From NCBI GenBank assembly GCA_964622455.1, contig CAZUQP010000005.1, positions 1-35,646 of the forward strand: DNA of 35,646 bases. Reading direction: 5' to 3'. The translations under genes were made by a program, and so were the position numbers. Of the stretch, positions 23,935 through 32,188 are shown piece after piece. Every line of letters starts with the position of its first letter. Position 1 is the first letter of the stretch. The notes under the pieces are model-generated. The model was given only the letters and a program-made list of their open reading frames with translations. It had not been told where the DNA came from and did no database searches. This DNA is from CAZUQP01 sp964622455 (lineage in GTDB: Bacteria; Pseudomonadota; Gammaproteobacteria; DSM-16500).

Positions 23935-26058
23935 TCAATGCGCTGTATCCATTGTATAACATTTCTCTAAAGAGTCTAGCTGAATACCCGGTTTAATCGC
24001 TGCATAATAAGCGGCTGCACCACCCTCTATTCCTGCAAAAGGTTTTTCGCCATTATCCAATTCAAAATCCTCATACTTAATTCGATTGCATAATTCAATT
24101 AACTTAAATTGATGCGTTACTTTTTCACTAATTTCATTGGTAAATTCAGCATAGGCAAAATTAAATCCTTTATTGGCTGCCATTTTAATCGTTGCATCAT
24201 CTAATTCTGTAAACATATGATGTCCTCGATATTCAGGCAGAACTGCTGCAATCCAAATGTGCGCCACTTTTCCCTTAGAGAATTTTTTACCTTTTAGAAA
24301 TGGCTTGGACAATTTATCCAATAAATCTAATACGGGTTTTAACTTGGGATAATGAGATATTTCTGGTTTAAAGGGACTCGCAATATCTTCTACAATCATA
24401 AAAGCAATCACGTGATTTTCATCATCCAAAGCAACTGTGCTTAAACCGTCTTTGACTGCTTTTGCAATAACCTCTTCAACAAAAGGTGCATATTCACTGT
24501 GTTTGATATGCAAACTTTTAGTGATAGGCTCATAATTGCAAAAAGAATTAATAAAAAGATCACGCACTTCATCTGCATTTTCTTTTTTCAAGGTTTGTAC
24601 ATTGTAATGTTTCTTTTGTAGGGTACCCATATTTGCCTCCTTATCTAACATCAACTCTGCTATAAATTCATCAATCAATTCCCGAGTAACATTCGTTAAA
24701 ACACAAATATTTGCCTTATCGCCAGTTAACATTAACTGATATTTTTTTGCGAGTTCCATAGAAGGTTTTGGAAAAATAACGTTAAAATGATGCGGATAAA
24801 AAACGCGTTCCGGTCCAAAAATTTTGACCAGTTTTTCATATAAATATTTGGCATTTTGCAGATTTTCATCCACCATTTCTTTTAATTTATGGGTATTTTT
24901 ATCAAGGCCCATTGCACATAACGCATGATAAAACATGAGGACATTTAAGCCGGAACGAGACCCTGTAATCGTCACATCTAAAATATTTCCGACATAATCA
25001 ATGCTGCGTTCGCTTTTTTCAAATGCTTTTTCAAAAAAATATTTTCTTGCCAAAATAATTCCGCAGGGCTGTGACAATCCTGGATATTTATGCGCAGAAA
25101 CCGCCAACGTATTAACCCCGAGCGCTTCAAAATAATTTGGAATATCACCAAACGGCTTTAAAATAGGCATCACAAAACCTGTTAAAGCGCCATCTAAATG
25201 AATGGTATATGTCACTTTGGGCTGCATGCTATCCAAGATTTTTTTAATGCCCGGCACATCATCAATCGCACCTGTCACTGTCGTGCCAATATTTGCAATC
25301 ACAATGACAGCACTTTCTGGGTGCGCCCCCCTATGCAACAATAATTCTTTTTTAAAATGGGTTAAATCCATTGAACCGTCGGCATAAGATTCAATCGGTT
25401 TAATATTTAATCTCAAAATTTCTGCGATTTTTGGAATGGAATAATGCGTGTGTCCTTTCGTATAAAAAACGGTGGGGATCAATAATTGCTGCACTTTATC
25501 TTGATTGGCATCTATTTCTTTTTGTACATCAATTATTTTTTGAAGTGCCGCTGCGCGTGCCTCGTAATGATTGAAAGGAATTTTTTTGAGTGAAACGTCA
25601 AGATCTTTTTTTTGTTTCATTTGAATTTTAATTTCATCATCTCTTTTAATTAATTGATCGAGTGCCTTATTAATTAAGTAACGCTTTGACCACCAGAGAC
25701 CGGCAAAATTCCCTTCAGTTCCACCAGTAGTCACATAACCACGCGCTTCATTTTTTTGTAATCCATAATATTTTTCTAAGATAGCAATTAATTTTCGTTC
25801 ATGTTTTTTAACTTCCATGCGTGATGTTTCAGAATCTTTAAAAGGATCACCGACATTATTAAGCAACACATTGGCAAGGCTGCCCGGATCAATGCCTAAT
25901 GATTTATTATTGACAACACCTAAGTAAGTGAGTAATGAAACAGGATATCCGAGTTTATGGTTGGCAAGATCATTGATATAGCGCAGCAGGGTTTGAAAAT
26001 CATCAAGATGATTTTCAGCGTTTTCAACGTGGTTTTCGGGAATTATTTGTCGCTGCAT
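23935..26058 (-). CDS. pyridoxal-dependent decarboxylase fused to a GNAT acetyltransferase
   Basis: A 707-residue protein. Residues 1-475 form a group II amino-acid decarboxylase of histidine-decarboxylase type: TGGTEGN (111-117), KGHTHYSIPK (201-210), HLDGAL with Asp289, and the cofactor lysine Lys324 in SAHKYPG. Residues 130-190 are a charged helical insert not seen in the short bacterial histidine decarboxylases. Residues 477-707 form a GNAT domain with VIAFMIVED and the acetyl-CoA loop LPEYRGHHMFTEL (607-619); the start (NYEPITKSLHI) recalls arylalkylamine N-acetyltransferases. The likely pathway is amino acid to amine to N-acetyl amine, in the cytoplasm; the substrate is not known. A perfect ribosome binding site precedes Met477. 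The family assignment is firm; histidine specificity is not. Confidence 0.85.
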   Translation of the reverse strand: MQRQIIPENHVENAENHLDDFQTLLRYINDLANHKLGYPVSLLTYLGVVNNKSLGIDPGSLANVLLNNVGDPFKDSETSRMEVKKHERKLIAILEKYYGLQKNEARGYVTTGGTEGNFAGLWWSKRYLINKALDQLIKRDDEIKIQMKQKKDLDVSLKKIPFNHYEARAAALQKIIDVQKEIDANQDKVQQLLIPTVFYTKGHTHYSIPKIAEILRLNIKPIESYADGSMDLTHFKKELLLHRGAHPESAVIVIANIGTTVTGAIDDVPGIKKILDSMQPKVTYTIHLDGALTGFVMPILKPFGDIPNYFEALGVNTLAVSAHKYPGLSQPCGIILARKYFFEKAFEKSERSIDYVGNILDVTITGSRSGLNVLMFYHALCAMGLDKNTHKLKEMVDENLQNAKYLYEKLVKIFGPERVFYPHHFNVIFPKPSMELAKKYQLMLTGDKANICVLTNVTRELIDEFIAELMLDKEANMGTLQKKHYNVQTLKKENADEVRDLFINSFCNYEPITKSLHIKHSEYAPFVEEVIAKAVKDGLSTVALDDENHVIAFMIVEDIASPFKPEISHYPKLKPVLDLLDKLSKPFLKGKKFSKGKVAHIWIAAVLPEYRGHHMFTELDDATIKMAANKGFNFAYAEFTNEISEKVTHQFKLIELCNRIKYEDFELDNGEKPFAGIEGGAAAYYAAIKPGIQLDSLEKCYTMDTAH
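24628..24642 (-). promoter_or_regulatory. internal ribosome binding site and start for the GNAT domain
   Basis: On the minus strand AAGGAGG (24636-24642) is followed after five bases by ATG (24628-24630), codon 477 of the fused gene and the first residue of the GNAT part. This is a textbook initiation site inside an open frame. Confidence 0.65.
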
Positions 26059-26184
26059 AATACCGACCCACTTAAAGCTATTTGTTCAACATATATGATA
26101 ACATATATTGATACCCCCTTAACGGCAGAATTCTAAATATTTAAGAGGGTTTCGAGCGTAACTCCTTACCAATCAGGAGGATAC

Positions 26185-27495
26185 ATGAGTACCGTTGAAG
26201 CACGTATTGAACGATATGATGAGTTAACGGATTTACCTAATCATATCTTGTTCAATGAAGCCCTCACAAAAGCGATCAGCCATGCTAAACGGCATAACAA
26301 AGTGTTGGCCGTTTTACTGATTGATCTTGATGATTTCAACGCAGTCAATACTCAATTAGGCCAAAGCCGCAGTGATAACATCCTAAAACAAATCAGCAAA
26401 CGTTTTCAAAAAGTGCTGCGCACTGAAGACATGCTAGCAAGATTAAAAGAAGATGAATTTATTGTTTTATTAAACGATATTACAAAACCAAAATTTGCAA
26501 GTGTCGTTGCAGAAAAAATCTTGCGTGCTGCAGCTGAACCCATTGAGGGACTTTCTATCACGGCCAGTATCGGCATCAGTATTTACCCGCATGATGGATT
26601 GGCCATTGAAGATTTGCTTCATTGTGCAAACGCAGCCCTCAATCAAGCAAAAAATGCCGGCGGAAATGTTTATCAATTTTATACAGAAGAACTTCATCTT
26701 GAAGCAAGTGAATATATACAATTGGGCACTGCTTTACGTCACGCGATTCAAAACAAAGAGCTTTCACTTTATTTCCAACCTAAACTAAACATTAAAAAAG
26801 GGACAATCGTCGGGGTGGAAGCCTTGGTCCGTTGGACACATCCAGAACTTGGTATGATTAATCCGGAAAAATTTATTTTACTCGCGGAAGAAACCGGATT
26901 TATTATGCAGCTAGGCGAGTGGGTGCTGCGCGAAGCATGTAGAATTAATCAATATTGGCAAAACGAAGGCTATGAACACATTACAATTTCAGTTAATTTA
27001 TCACAAAAACAATTTCAGCATCCTGACATCGTCAAAATAATTGAGACTATTTTAAAAGAAACAGAAATGAACCCACAATATTTGGAACTTGAAATCAATG
27101 AATCAACGATGATGGAAGATATTGATAGCGCTTCACAAAAATTATTCGCTATTAAAACAACTGGCGTGCAAATTTCCGTTGATCATTTTGGCACAGGATA
27201 TACTTCTATCAGTCACTTGAAAAAATTTCCGCTAAACGCGATTAAAATTGACCGGACTTTTATTCAAGGTGTGCCTAACAATCCTGATGATTCTGCAATC
27301 ACTAATGCACTCATCGCGCTTGCTCACAATTTGGGTCTGGAGGTCGTTGCAGAAGGCGTTGAAACCGCCGAACAATTACAATATTTGACTGCGCAAAATT
27401 GCGAAATTATCCAAGGTTATTTTATTAGCCATCCATTGCCCGCACACAAAGTAGTACAGCAATTGAAAAAATTAATGGACCGCACAATTCTTTAA
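26185..27495 (+). CDS. soluble GGDEF-EAL protein with both motifs altered
   Basis: A 436-residue cytoplasmic protein without sensor domain or membrane helix. GGDEF domain (10-170): DLPNHILFNEAL is the usual start, and the signature is KEDEF (88-92) instead of GGDEF, so it is probably no cyclase. EAL domain (180-430): Glu212 in GVEALVRW, NLSQKQF, LELEINES, Lys354 in KIDRTFI and VVAEGVET are kept. The DDFGTG motif reads DHFGTG (His334), replacing a metal-binding Asp, so phosphodiesterase activity may be low or lost. It could be a c-di-GMP or GTP binding regulator. The ribosome binding site AGGAGG precedes the ATG. It is divergent from the decarboxylase and overlaps the convergent 27492 gene by four bases. 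Confidence 0.92.
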   Translation: MSTVEARIERYDELTDLPNHILFNEALTKAISHAKRHNKVLAVLLIDLDDFNAVNTQLGQSRSDNILKQISKRFQKVLRTEDMLARLKEDEFIVLLNDITKPKFASVVAEKILRAAAEPIEGLSITASIGISIYPHDGLAIEDLLHCANAALNQAKNAGGNVYQFYTEELHLEASEYIQLGTALRHAIQNKELSLYFQPKLNIKKGTIVGVEALVRWTHPELGMINPEKFILLAEETGFIMQLGEWVLREACRINQYWQNEGYEHITISVNLSQKQFQHPDIVKIIETILKETEMNPQYLELEINESTMMEDIDSASQKLFAIKTTGVQISVDHFGTGYTSISHLKKFPLNAIKIDRTFIQGVPNNPDDSAITNALIALAHNLGLEVVAEGVETAEQLQYLTAQNCEIIQGYFISHPLPAHKVVQQLKKLMDRTIL

Positions 27496-27839
27496 ACCGT
27501 TTGAGCGACGTATACAATCAGCAAGATTAAACTAACGACGGCCAATAAAGGATGCATAATAGCTAGTTTTTTGGGGATTGGTTTATCATTAATATCAAAT
27601 GTAAATAAAGTAAACCCGCCAAGCGCCGCCAATACAAACAAAACCAAACTCGTAATCAACAGTGTATCTGTATGACCCAGCGCAACATAGGTGACTAAAA
27701 TAATTAATGCGATACCTGCGATCGTGCCATGCATAAATACAATCGGTTTGTAGGTGGGTCTATCTCTTAAAATGGCTGTTAAAAGAACTAAACCTAATGA
27801 TGCTGCTAAAATAAAAAAAACAATTGCCGCAATTAACAT
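27492..27839 (-). CDS. small integral membrane protein of unknown function
   Basis: A 115-residue protein with four hydrophobic helices: about 2-22 (LIAAIVFFILAASLGLVLLT), 33-53 (VFMHGTIAGIALIILVTYVAL), 60-80 (LLITSLVLFVLAALGGFTLFT) and 92-113. Conserved-looking MHGTIAG and MHPLLAV segments (two Met-His pairs in helices 2 and 4) suggest an internal duplication of two two-helix units. AAGGAGG precedes the start. It converges with the GGDEF-EAL gene and shares its last four bases. No family name is given with confidence. Confidence 0.75.
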   Translation of the reverse strand: MLIAAIVFFILAASLGLVLLTAILRDRPTYKPIVFMHGTIAGIALIILVTYVALGHTDTLLITSLVLFVLAALGGFTLFTFDINDKPIPKKLAIMHPLLAVVSLILLIVYVAQTV

Positions 27840-27913
27840 ATGACCTCCTTGTTAGAATTAAACTTCAATGTAACAGCCAAACCCTTTTTCATCGTGCCCC
27901 GCGCAGCACCCCT

Positions 27914-27940
27914 ACGTACCGCGCTTTATGCGCGGTACGT
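27914..27940. repeat. palindrome, second copy of the REP-like element
   Basis: A perfect 11-bp stem, ACGTACCGCGC (27914-27924) and GCGCGGTACGT (27930-27940), with loop TTTAT. It is the inverted copy of the central palindrome at 23839-23862. It lies between the amidase stop and the small membrane protein gene. Confidence 0.75.
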
Positions 27941-27949
27941 TGACTACCG

Positions 27950-28765
27950 CTAAACCCGCCGATGTGACAACACCGGAAATTCACTGCGCACTTTTTTTAA
28001 ATAGTCAAAATCAATATCCGCAATCACAATACCTTGTTCTTCTGGCAAACATGCTTTTACTATGCCCCATGGATCCACAATCATGCTGTGCCCGTAAGTT
28101 TTGCGGCCATTCTCATGAAGACCGGTTTGTGCTGCTGCAATCAAGTAAATTTGATTTTCAATTGCACGTGAACGAACCAGCACATCCCAATGTACACTGC
28201 CTGTTGTCAAGGTAAATGCAGCCGGCAATGCGACTACCTCAACCTGTTTTTCATGCATTGCACGAAATAATTCTGGAAAGCGAACATCATAACACACCGC
28301 CAAACCTAATTTGCCAAAAGGCGTTGGAACAACCACCACTTGATTTCCGGCAGTGGTTGTTTTTGATTCTGCATAACATTCACGTGCTGCATCTAACGTG
28401 ACATCAAACAAATGAATTTTATCATAACGCGCTGCCTGCTTGCCTTTATCATCAAATACTAAACAGGCTGCATGCACTTTTTCATGCGCATCCTGCACTG
28501 CAAGAGGAATAGTGCCGCCCACCAACCAAATCCCGTGTTCTCTCGCTTCTTCACTTAAAAAATGTTGGATAAGCCCGTCACCCAATTTTTCCCGCACCTT
28601 GATTTTGTCCATTTGATCCATGCCCATGACCGCAAACATTTCAGGTAACACCACCAATTGAGCACCTTGATCACTCGCTTCCCCAATCCATTTTTTAGCG
28701 GCCGCCAGATTTTTTTGAATGGAATGGCCTGAGTTCATTTGAATAGCTGCCACGCGGTATTGCAT
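27950..28765 (-). CDS. carbon-nitrogen hydrolase (nitrilase superfamily, Nit1-like amidase)
   Basis: A 271-residue cytoplasmic enzyme. The catalytic triad is visible: Glu42 in VVLPEMFAVMG, Lys116 in RYDKIHLFDV and Cys158 in GLAVCYDVRFPE. These contexts and the length fit the Nit1/NitFhit branch, whose members remove the amide from deaminated glutathione (metabolite repair) or act as omega-amidases. It starts nine bases after the stop of the P1 peptidase gene and is probably in one operon with it. The exact substrate is inferred. Confidence 0.88.
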   Translation of the reverse strand: MQYRVAAIQMNSGHSIQKNLAAAKKWIGEASDQGAQLVVLPEMFAVMGMDQMDKIKVREKLGDGLIQHFLSEEAREHGIWLVGGTIPLAVQDAHEKVHAACLVFDDKGKQAARYDKIHLFDVTLDAARECYAESKTTTAGNQVVVVPTPFGKLGLAVCYDVRFPELFRAMHEKQVEVVALPAAFTLTTGSVHWDVLVRSRAIENQIYLIAAAQTGLHENGRKTYGHSMIVDPWGIVKACLPEEQGIVIADIDFDYLKKVRSEFPVLSHRRV

Positions 28766-28774
28766 ACAAACTCC

Positions 28775-29674
28775 TTACAAAATCACTGAATCCTTGACCG
28801 CATTTATAATAGCATGATGCACGACATGTGCTGCCATGGCAGCAATAGTCATTTCAGAAGCTTTATGGTCTCCTAATGAAACACAAAAAATAATATCACC
28901 ATCGTTTTGGGTAAAGACGGGTGAGATCGCGCGCGCTATGCCAGAAAGTCCTACTCTTGCAATTCGTTTTAATTCAATTTTTGAAAACTTGGCATTGGTA
29001 AAAACAGCAACCAATGTTGTGTTAGCAAGATCTGTCACGATTTCTCGATGCCCTTCTAACAAATAGCGTTCGCAATTGGCAAACTCTCCATTCGTTAAAC
29101 GAGCGCCAGCGATAATATTGCCGGACAGATCCCGAACATCGCCTAAGCTATTGACAGCAGCATAAGCCGCTACTTGAACACCATTAGGCAATACCATTTC
29201 AGCAAAACCCATCCCGCCGCTCATGCGGTGCGCGTCTGGAATAAATTTACCAACCGATGCGCCCGTCCCCGCACCGATCCGGCCTTGTAATGGATTATCT
29301 TCAATAGCATTGACACAAGCTTCATACGCTTCCTCTTTCGTAGGAGGAACAGTTGATGTCACCGCTAAATCATAAAGGCCAGCTGTTGGTACAATGGGGA
29401 TCGGCGCGTATACCGTCTGATAACCGCGTCCCTGTTCTTTAAACCATTGCATAACACCAGCGACTGAATTTAAGCCAAATGCACTGCCGCCTGAAAAAAA
29501 TAAACCATCGATATAAGGCACGTTGGCATCCAATTCCAATACCGCTAATTCGTGACTTGCAGGCGATGAGCCGCATAAACAATAAGCAGCAGGTGCGGGT
29601 CTATCAAAAATAAAAACGGACACCCCAGTGCCGTGCGAAATATTGGTGTGATGCCCGACACGTAACATTTTCAT
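28775..29674 (-). CDS. P1/S58 family peptidase (DmpA/NylC-like N-terminal nucleophile hydrolase)
   Basis: A 299-residue member of the peptidase S58 fold, whose proteins cut themselves into two chains and use the new N-terminal Thr or Ser as nucleophile. Asn218-Thr219 in LANTTLVAVFTNAKF is the expected cleavage point, giving an N-terminal chain of about 24 kDa and a C-terminal chain of 81 residues. Other family segments are DGLFFSGGSAFGLNSVAGVMQW, GRIGAGTGASVGKF and the late NDGDIIFCVSLGD. Members include D-aminopeptidases, beta-peptidyl aminopeptidases and nylon-oligomer hydrolases. There is no signal peptide. It is the first gene of a pair with the Nit1-like amidase; both act on amide bonds. 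Confidence 0.85.
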   Translation of the reverse strand: MKMLRVGHHTNISHGTGVSVFIFDRPAPAAYCLCGSSPASHELAVLELDANVPYIDGLFFSGGSAFGLNSVAGVMQWFKEQGRGYQTVYAPIPIVPTAGLYDLAVTSTVPPTKEEAYEACVNAIEDNPLQGRIGAGTGASVGKFIPDAHRMSGGMGFAEMVLPNGVQVAAYAAVNSLGDVRDLSGNIIAGARLTNGEFANCERYLLEGHREIVTDLANTTLVAVFTNAKFSKIELKRIARVGLSGIARAISPVFTQNDGDIIFCVSLGDHKASEMTIAAMAAHVVHHAIINAVKDSVIL

Positions 29675-29775
29675 ATTCGTATTTCCGTTTTAACTTTTCA
29701 TTTATTATGGAGCACTGTACTAGTCAGCAAAAAGAGAAACAAGTATTATAAATAACAAAACAAAAGGGGTTAATC

Positions 29776-30087
29776 ATGCGCTATAGAACCATCATTGGAT
29801 TATTGCTGGGATTATCTATTCAGTTAGCTTTTGCGGCTGAGCAAATTGCCAAAGAAGATGTTACACCACCATCTCCTGCAGGTGCACTAACACCTGAACA
29901 AATCCCGCCCATCAGCAGCGCAAAAAATATTCCTTCCGCTGCAGAAGGGCCTCAAAAAGAAACGGTTCCATTGCCTGCGCCTAGCACACCGCCATCCCCT
30001 GACACGATGAGCGCTCCGCCGACTACCAACACACCGCCGCCTGGTGTTCAAGCTGCACCAACAACACCGCCTACTCAGCTAAACTAA
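29776..30087 (+). CDS. small exported proline-rich protein
   Basis: A 103-residue protein. The signal peptide MRYRTIIGLLLGLSIQLAFA is followed by AEQIAKED. The mature ~83 residues are very rich in Pro, Ala and Thr (SPAGALTPEQIPP, PPTTNTPPPG) and probably disordered, as in periplasmic or cell-wall linkers. AAAAGGGG precedes the start. It converges with the glycosyltransferase gene, three bases apart. It has no recognised domain; proline-rich low-complexity sequence is a weak homology guide. Confidence 0.65.
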   Translation: MRYRTIIGLLLGLSIQLAFAAEQIAKEDVTPPSPAGALTPEQIPPISSAKNIPSAAEGPQKETVPLPAPSTPPSPDTMSAPPTTNTPPPGVQAAPTTPPTQLN

Positions 30088-30090
30088 AAA

Positions 30091-31086
30091 TTATATAGAT
30101 TCAGTTGATGCAACATCTTTTATATTAGACGGTTCTTGTGCTGAAGAAACATCTAGTACACGGCGAATCACAAAACGCGGGCGTTTTCGGACCTCCTGAT
30201 AAATGCGGCCAATATATTCGCCTGTGACGCCAAGACCTAGTAAAACAATGCCTAATAAAAAAAACATGATGGCGAATAAAGTGAAAACGCCTTCCACTTC
30301 AGGCCCCACAATGAGACGGCGAATAATTAAAAACATCACAAACATAAAACTTAAAAATGAAATCAGCATGCCGATCATCGTAAAAACTTGCAGCGGAAAA
30401 ACAGAAAACCCTGTCACTAAATCAAAATTATAGCGGATTAATTTGTAAAGATTATAGTTTGATTGACCCGCAAAACGCGTTTCATGGAGAACTCCAACTT
30501 CTGTTGGATTGACTGCATAATTTAAAGCAAGCGCAGGAATAAAAGTGGTCGATTCTCCCGTTGATGCCATTAAATCCACAATCGAACGTTTGTATGCGCG
30601 CAGCATGCAGCCTTCATCTTCCATTTTTAATTTAGGCATCATAAAAGCGCGTAGTTTGTTATGCATGCGCGAAACCCACAAGCGCCACCAATTATCTTGA
30701 CGATCCATTCGATGGGTATTGACAACATCATGCCCCGCTTCCATAGCATCCACTAATTTATAAATGTCTTCCGGCGGATTTTGTAAATCAGCGTCCATCG
30801 TAATGATAATTTCACCTCGTACTTTTTCAAACCCGGCCATAATTGCCATATGCTGGCCAAAATTGCCGTTAAATTCAATAACGCGGATTTGGGTCGGGCG
30901 ACGATGATGTAATTCCTGCAGCATATCGGAAGAATGATCTTTGCTGCCATCGTTAACCAGGATAATTTCGTAAGTTTTACCCAATTTATCAAGCGCCGCT
31001 GTCAACCTGCGATATAACTCTTCCAGATTTTCTTGTTCGTTATAAACGGGTATCACAATGCTAATATACGGGTTTTTATGCTGCAT
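30091..31086 (-). CDS. ArnC-like polyprenyl-phosphate glycosyltransferase (GT2)
   Basis: A 331-residue family 2 glycosyltransferase. The GT-A domain starts ISIVIPVYNEQENLEEL, has VNDGSKD (45-50) and the metal-binding MDADLQNPPED (97-107), then EDEGCMLRAYKRSIVD and STFIPALALNYA, which match ArnC closely. Two C-terminal membrane helices (about 232-262 and 272-296) anchor it. ArnC transfers 4-formamido-arabinose to undecaprenyl phosphate for lipid A modification and cationic peptide resistance, but close relatives transfer other sugars. No other arn genes are near, so the sugar is unknown. Confidence 0.85.
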   Translation of the reverse strand: MQHKNPYISIVIPVYNEQENLEELYRRLTAALDKLGKTYEIILVNDGSKDHSSDMLQELHHRRPTQIRVIEFNGNFGQHMAIMAGFEKVRGEIIITMDADLQNPPEDIYKLVDAMEAGHDVVNTHRMDRQDNWWRLWVSRMHNKLRAFMMPKLKMEDEGCMLRAYKRSIVDLMASTGESTTFIPALALNYAVNPTEVGVLHETRFAGQSNYNLYKLIRYNFDLVTGFSVFPLQVFTMIGMLISFLSFMFVMFLIIRRLIVGPEVEGVFTLFAIMFFLLGIVLLGLGVTGEYIGRIYQEVRKRPRFVIRRVLDVSSAQEPSNIKDVASTESI

Positions 31087-31168
31087 AATGATGAGTGCTC
31101 TTGGCGATATCTATAATGAAGAGGAATTATACTGTACAATCGCCTTATTGCTAATAGATTTTTTACCC

Positions 31169-31801
31169 ATGAATGCTAAAAAAGAACGACAAATTTGGCT
31201 AAGGTTCCAGAAAGCCAACCCTAACCCAACAACCGAGCTTATTTATCACTCTGCCTTTGAGTTATTAATCGCAGTCATGCTCTCAGCCCAAGCCACTGAT
31301 ATCTCAGTCAACAAAGCAACCCCTGCACTTTTTCGCATGGCTCCCACGCCCAAAAAAATGCTCTCGCTTGGGGAAGCTAAATTAAAAAACTACATTAAAA
31401 CGATTGGATTATATAACACAAAAACAAAAAATATTCTTAAGACCTGCCAAATCCTCCTTGAACAGCATCAGGGAAACGTGCCGCATACTCGCGCTGCATT
31501 AGAAGCACTTCCGGGTGTCGGACGGAAAACAGCGAATGTTATTTTAAATACTTATTTCGGCGAATCAACCATTGCGGTGGATACACATATTTTTCGTGTT
31601 GCACAACGTATCGGCCTTGCGAAGGGAAAAACACCACTTGCCATCGAAAAACAATTAGTTGCGACTATTCCTCGAGAATTTCGCCACAATGCGCATCACT
31701 GGCTTATTTTGCATGGCCGTTATGTTTGCACCGCGCGCAAGCCGCGTTGCCCAGAATGTATGATCAATGATCTTTGTGAATATCCGGATAAAACACAGTG
31801 A
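31169..31801 (+). CDS. nth: endonuclease III (DNA glycosylase/AP lyase)
   Basis: A base excision repair enzyme that removes oxidised pyrimidines and cuts the abasic site. I choose ATG 31169 (MNAKKERQIW): this gives 210 residues and puts the catalytic Lys120 (LPGVGRKTANVIL, helix-hairpin-helix) and Asp138 (AVDTHIFRV) at the same numbers as in E. coli. The longer frame from 31058 would overlap the divergent glycosyltransferase. The [4Fe-4S] ligands are in CTARKPRCPECMINDLC (C-x6-C-x2-C-x5-C). No ribosome binding site is obvious. Confidence 0.95.
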   Translation: MNAKKERQIWLRFQKANPNPTTELIYHSAFELLIAVMLSAQATDISVNKATPALFRMAPTPKKMLSLGEAKLKNYIKTIGLYNTKTKNILKTCQILLEQHQGNVPHTRAALEALPGVGRKTANVILNTYFGESTIAVDTHIFRVAQRIGLAKGKTPLAIEKQLVATIPREFRHNAHHWLILHGRYVCTARKPRCPECMINDLCEYPDKTQ

Positions 31802-31818
31802 TAGATGCTATCTTGATT

Positions 31819-32064
31819 TTACTTATGAAATAATCCCACCAAAGAAATAAAAATTCCCAAGATAGTAACAGCCGCAACTAACATGCCTCCCAAACGAATA
31901 GTCATTTGACTGACCACTCTATCTAGATCATCTTTTGTTGCCAATTTTTCATTAATTAAATTAGCTATTTCTTCCGCCTGAAATTCGGCTTGTTCTTCTG
32001 TAAAACCAACCTCTTTAGCTTTTTTAATATATTTGTGTGTGTCAAACATAATGGCATGGCTCAT
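31819..32064 (-). CDS. DUF1640-like small coiled-coil membrane protein
   Basis: An 81-residue protein. Residues 5-50 are a helical, coiled-coil-prone segment (FDTHKYIKKAKEVGFTEEQA, then EEIANLINEKLATKDDLDRVV), and 57-79 a single C-terminal membrane helix (LGGMLVAAVTILGIFISLVGLF). This plan matches DUF1640/CCDC90-like proteins, common in proteobacteria and related to a mitochondrial family. The function is unknown. It may form oligomers at the inner membrane. Confidence 0.75.
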   Translation of the reverse strand: MSHAIMFDTHKYIKKAKEVGFTEEQAEFQAEEIANLINEKLATKDDLDRVVSQMTIRLGGMLVAAVTILGIFISLVGLFHK

Positions 32065-32188
32065 GTTCTATTCCATTTTTATAGTATATCAATTTTTTAG
32101 GATTGCGTAAAAGATCAGAGCAGGAGTGTCCAGACACATCAGACACTCATACTCTTTCGCGAGATGACTCTATATTGCGTGTGTATTT

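Noticed and set aside
31058..31168. Longer N-terminus for endonuclease III
   Set aside because: The extra 37 residues are not family sequence and overlap the divergent glycosyltransferase; starting at 31169 aligns Lys120 and Asp138 with E. coli.
32124..32148. Terminator of the LbtU-like gene (GAGTGTC/GACACTC)
   Set aside because: The stem is only 7 bp, overlaps a competing GTGTC/GACAC pairing and lacks a T-run in the right direction.
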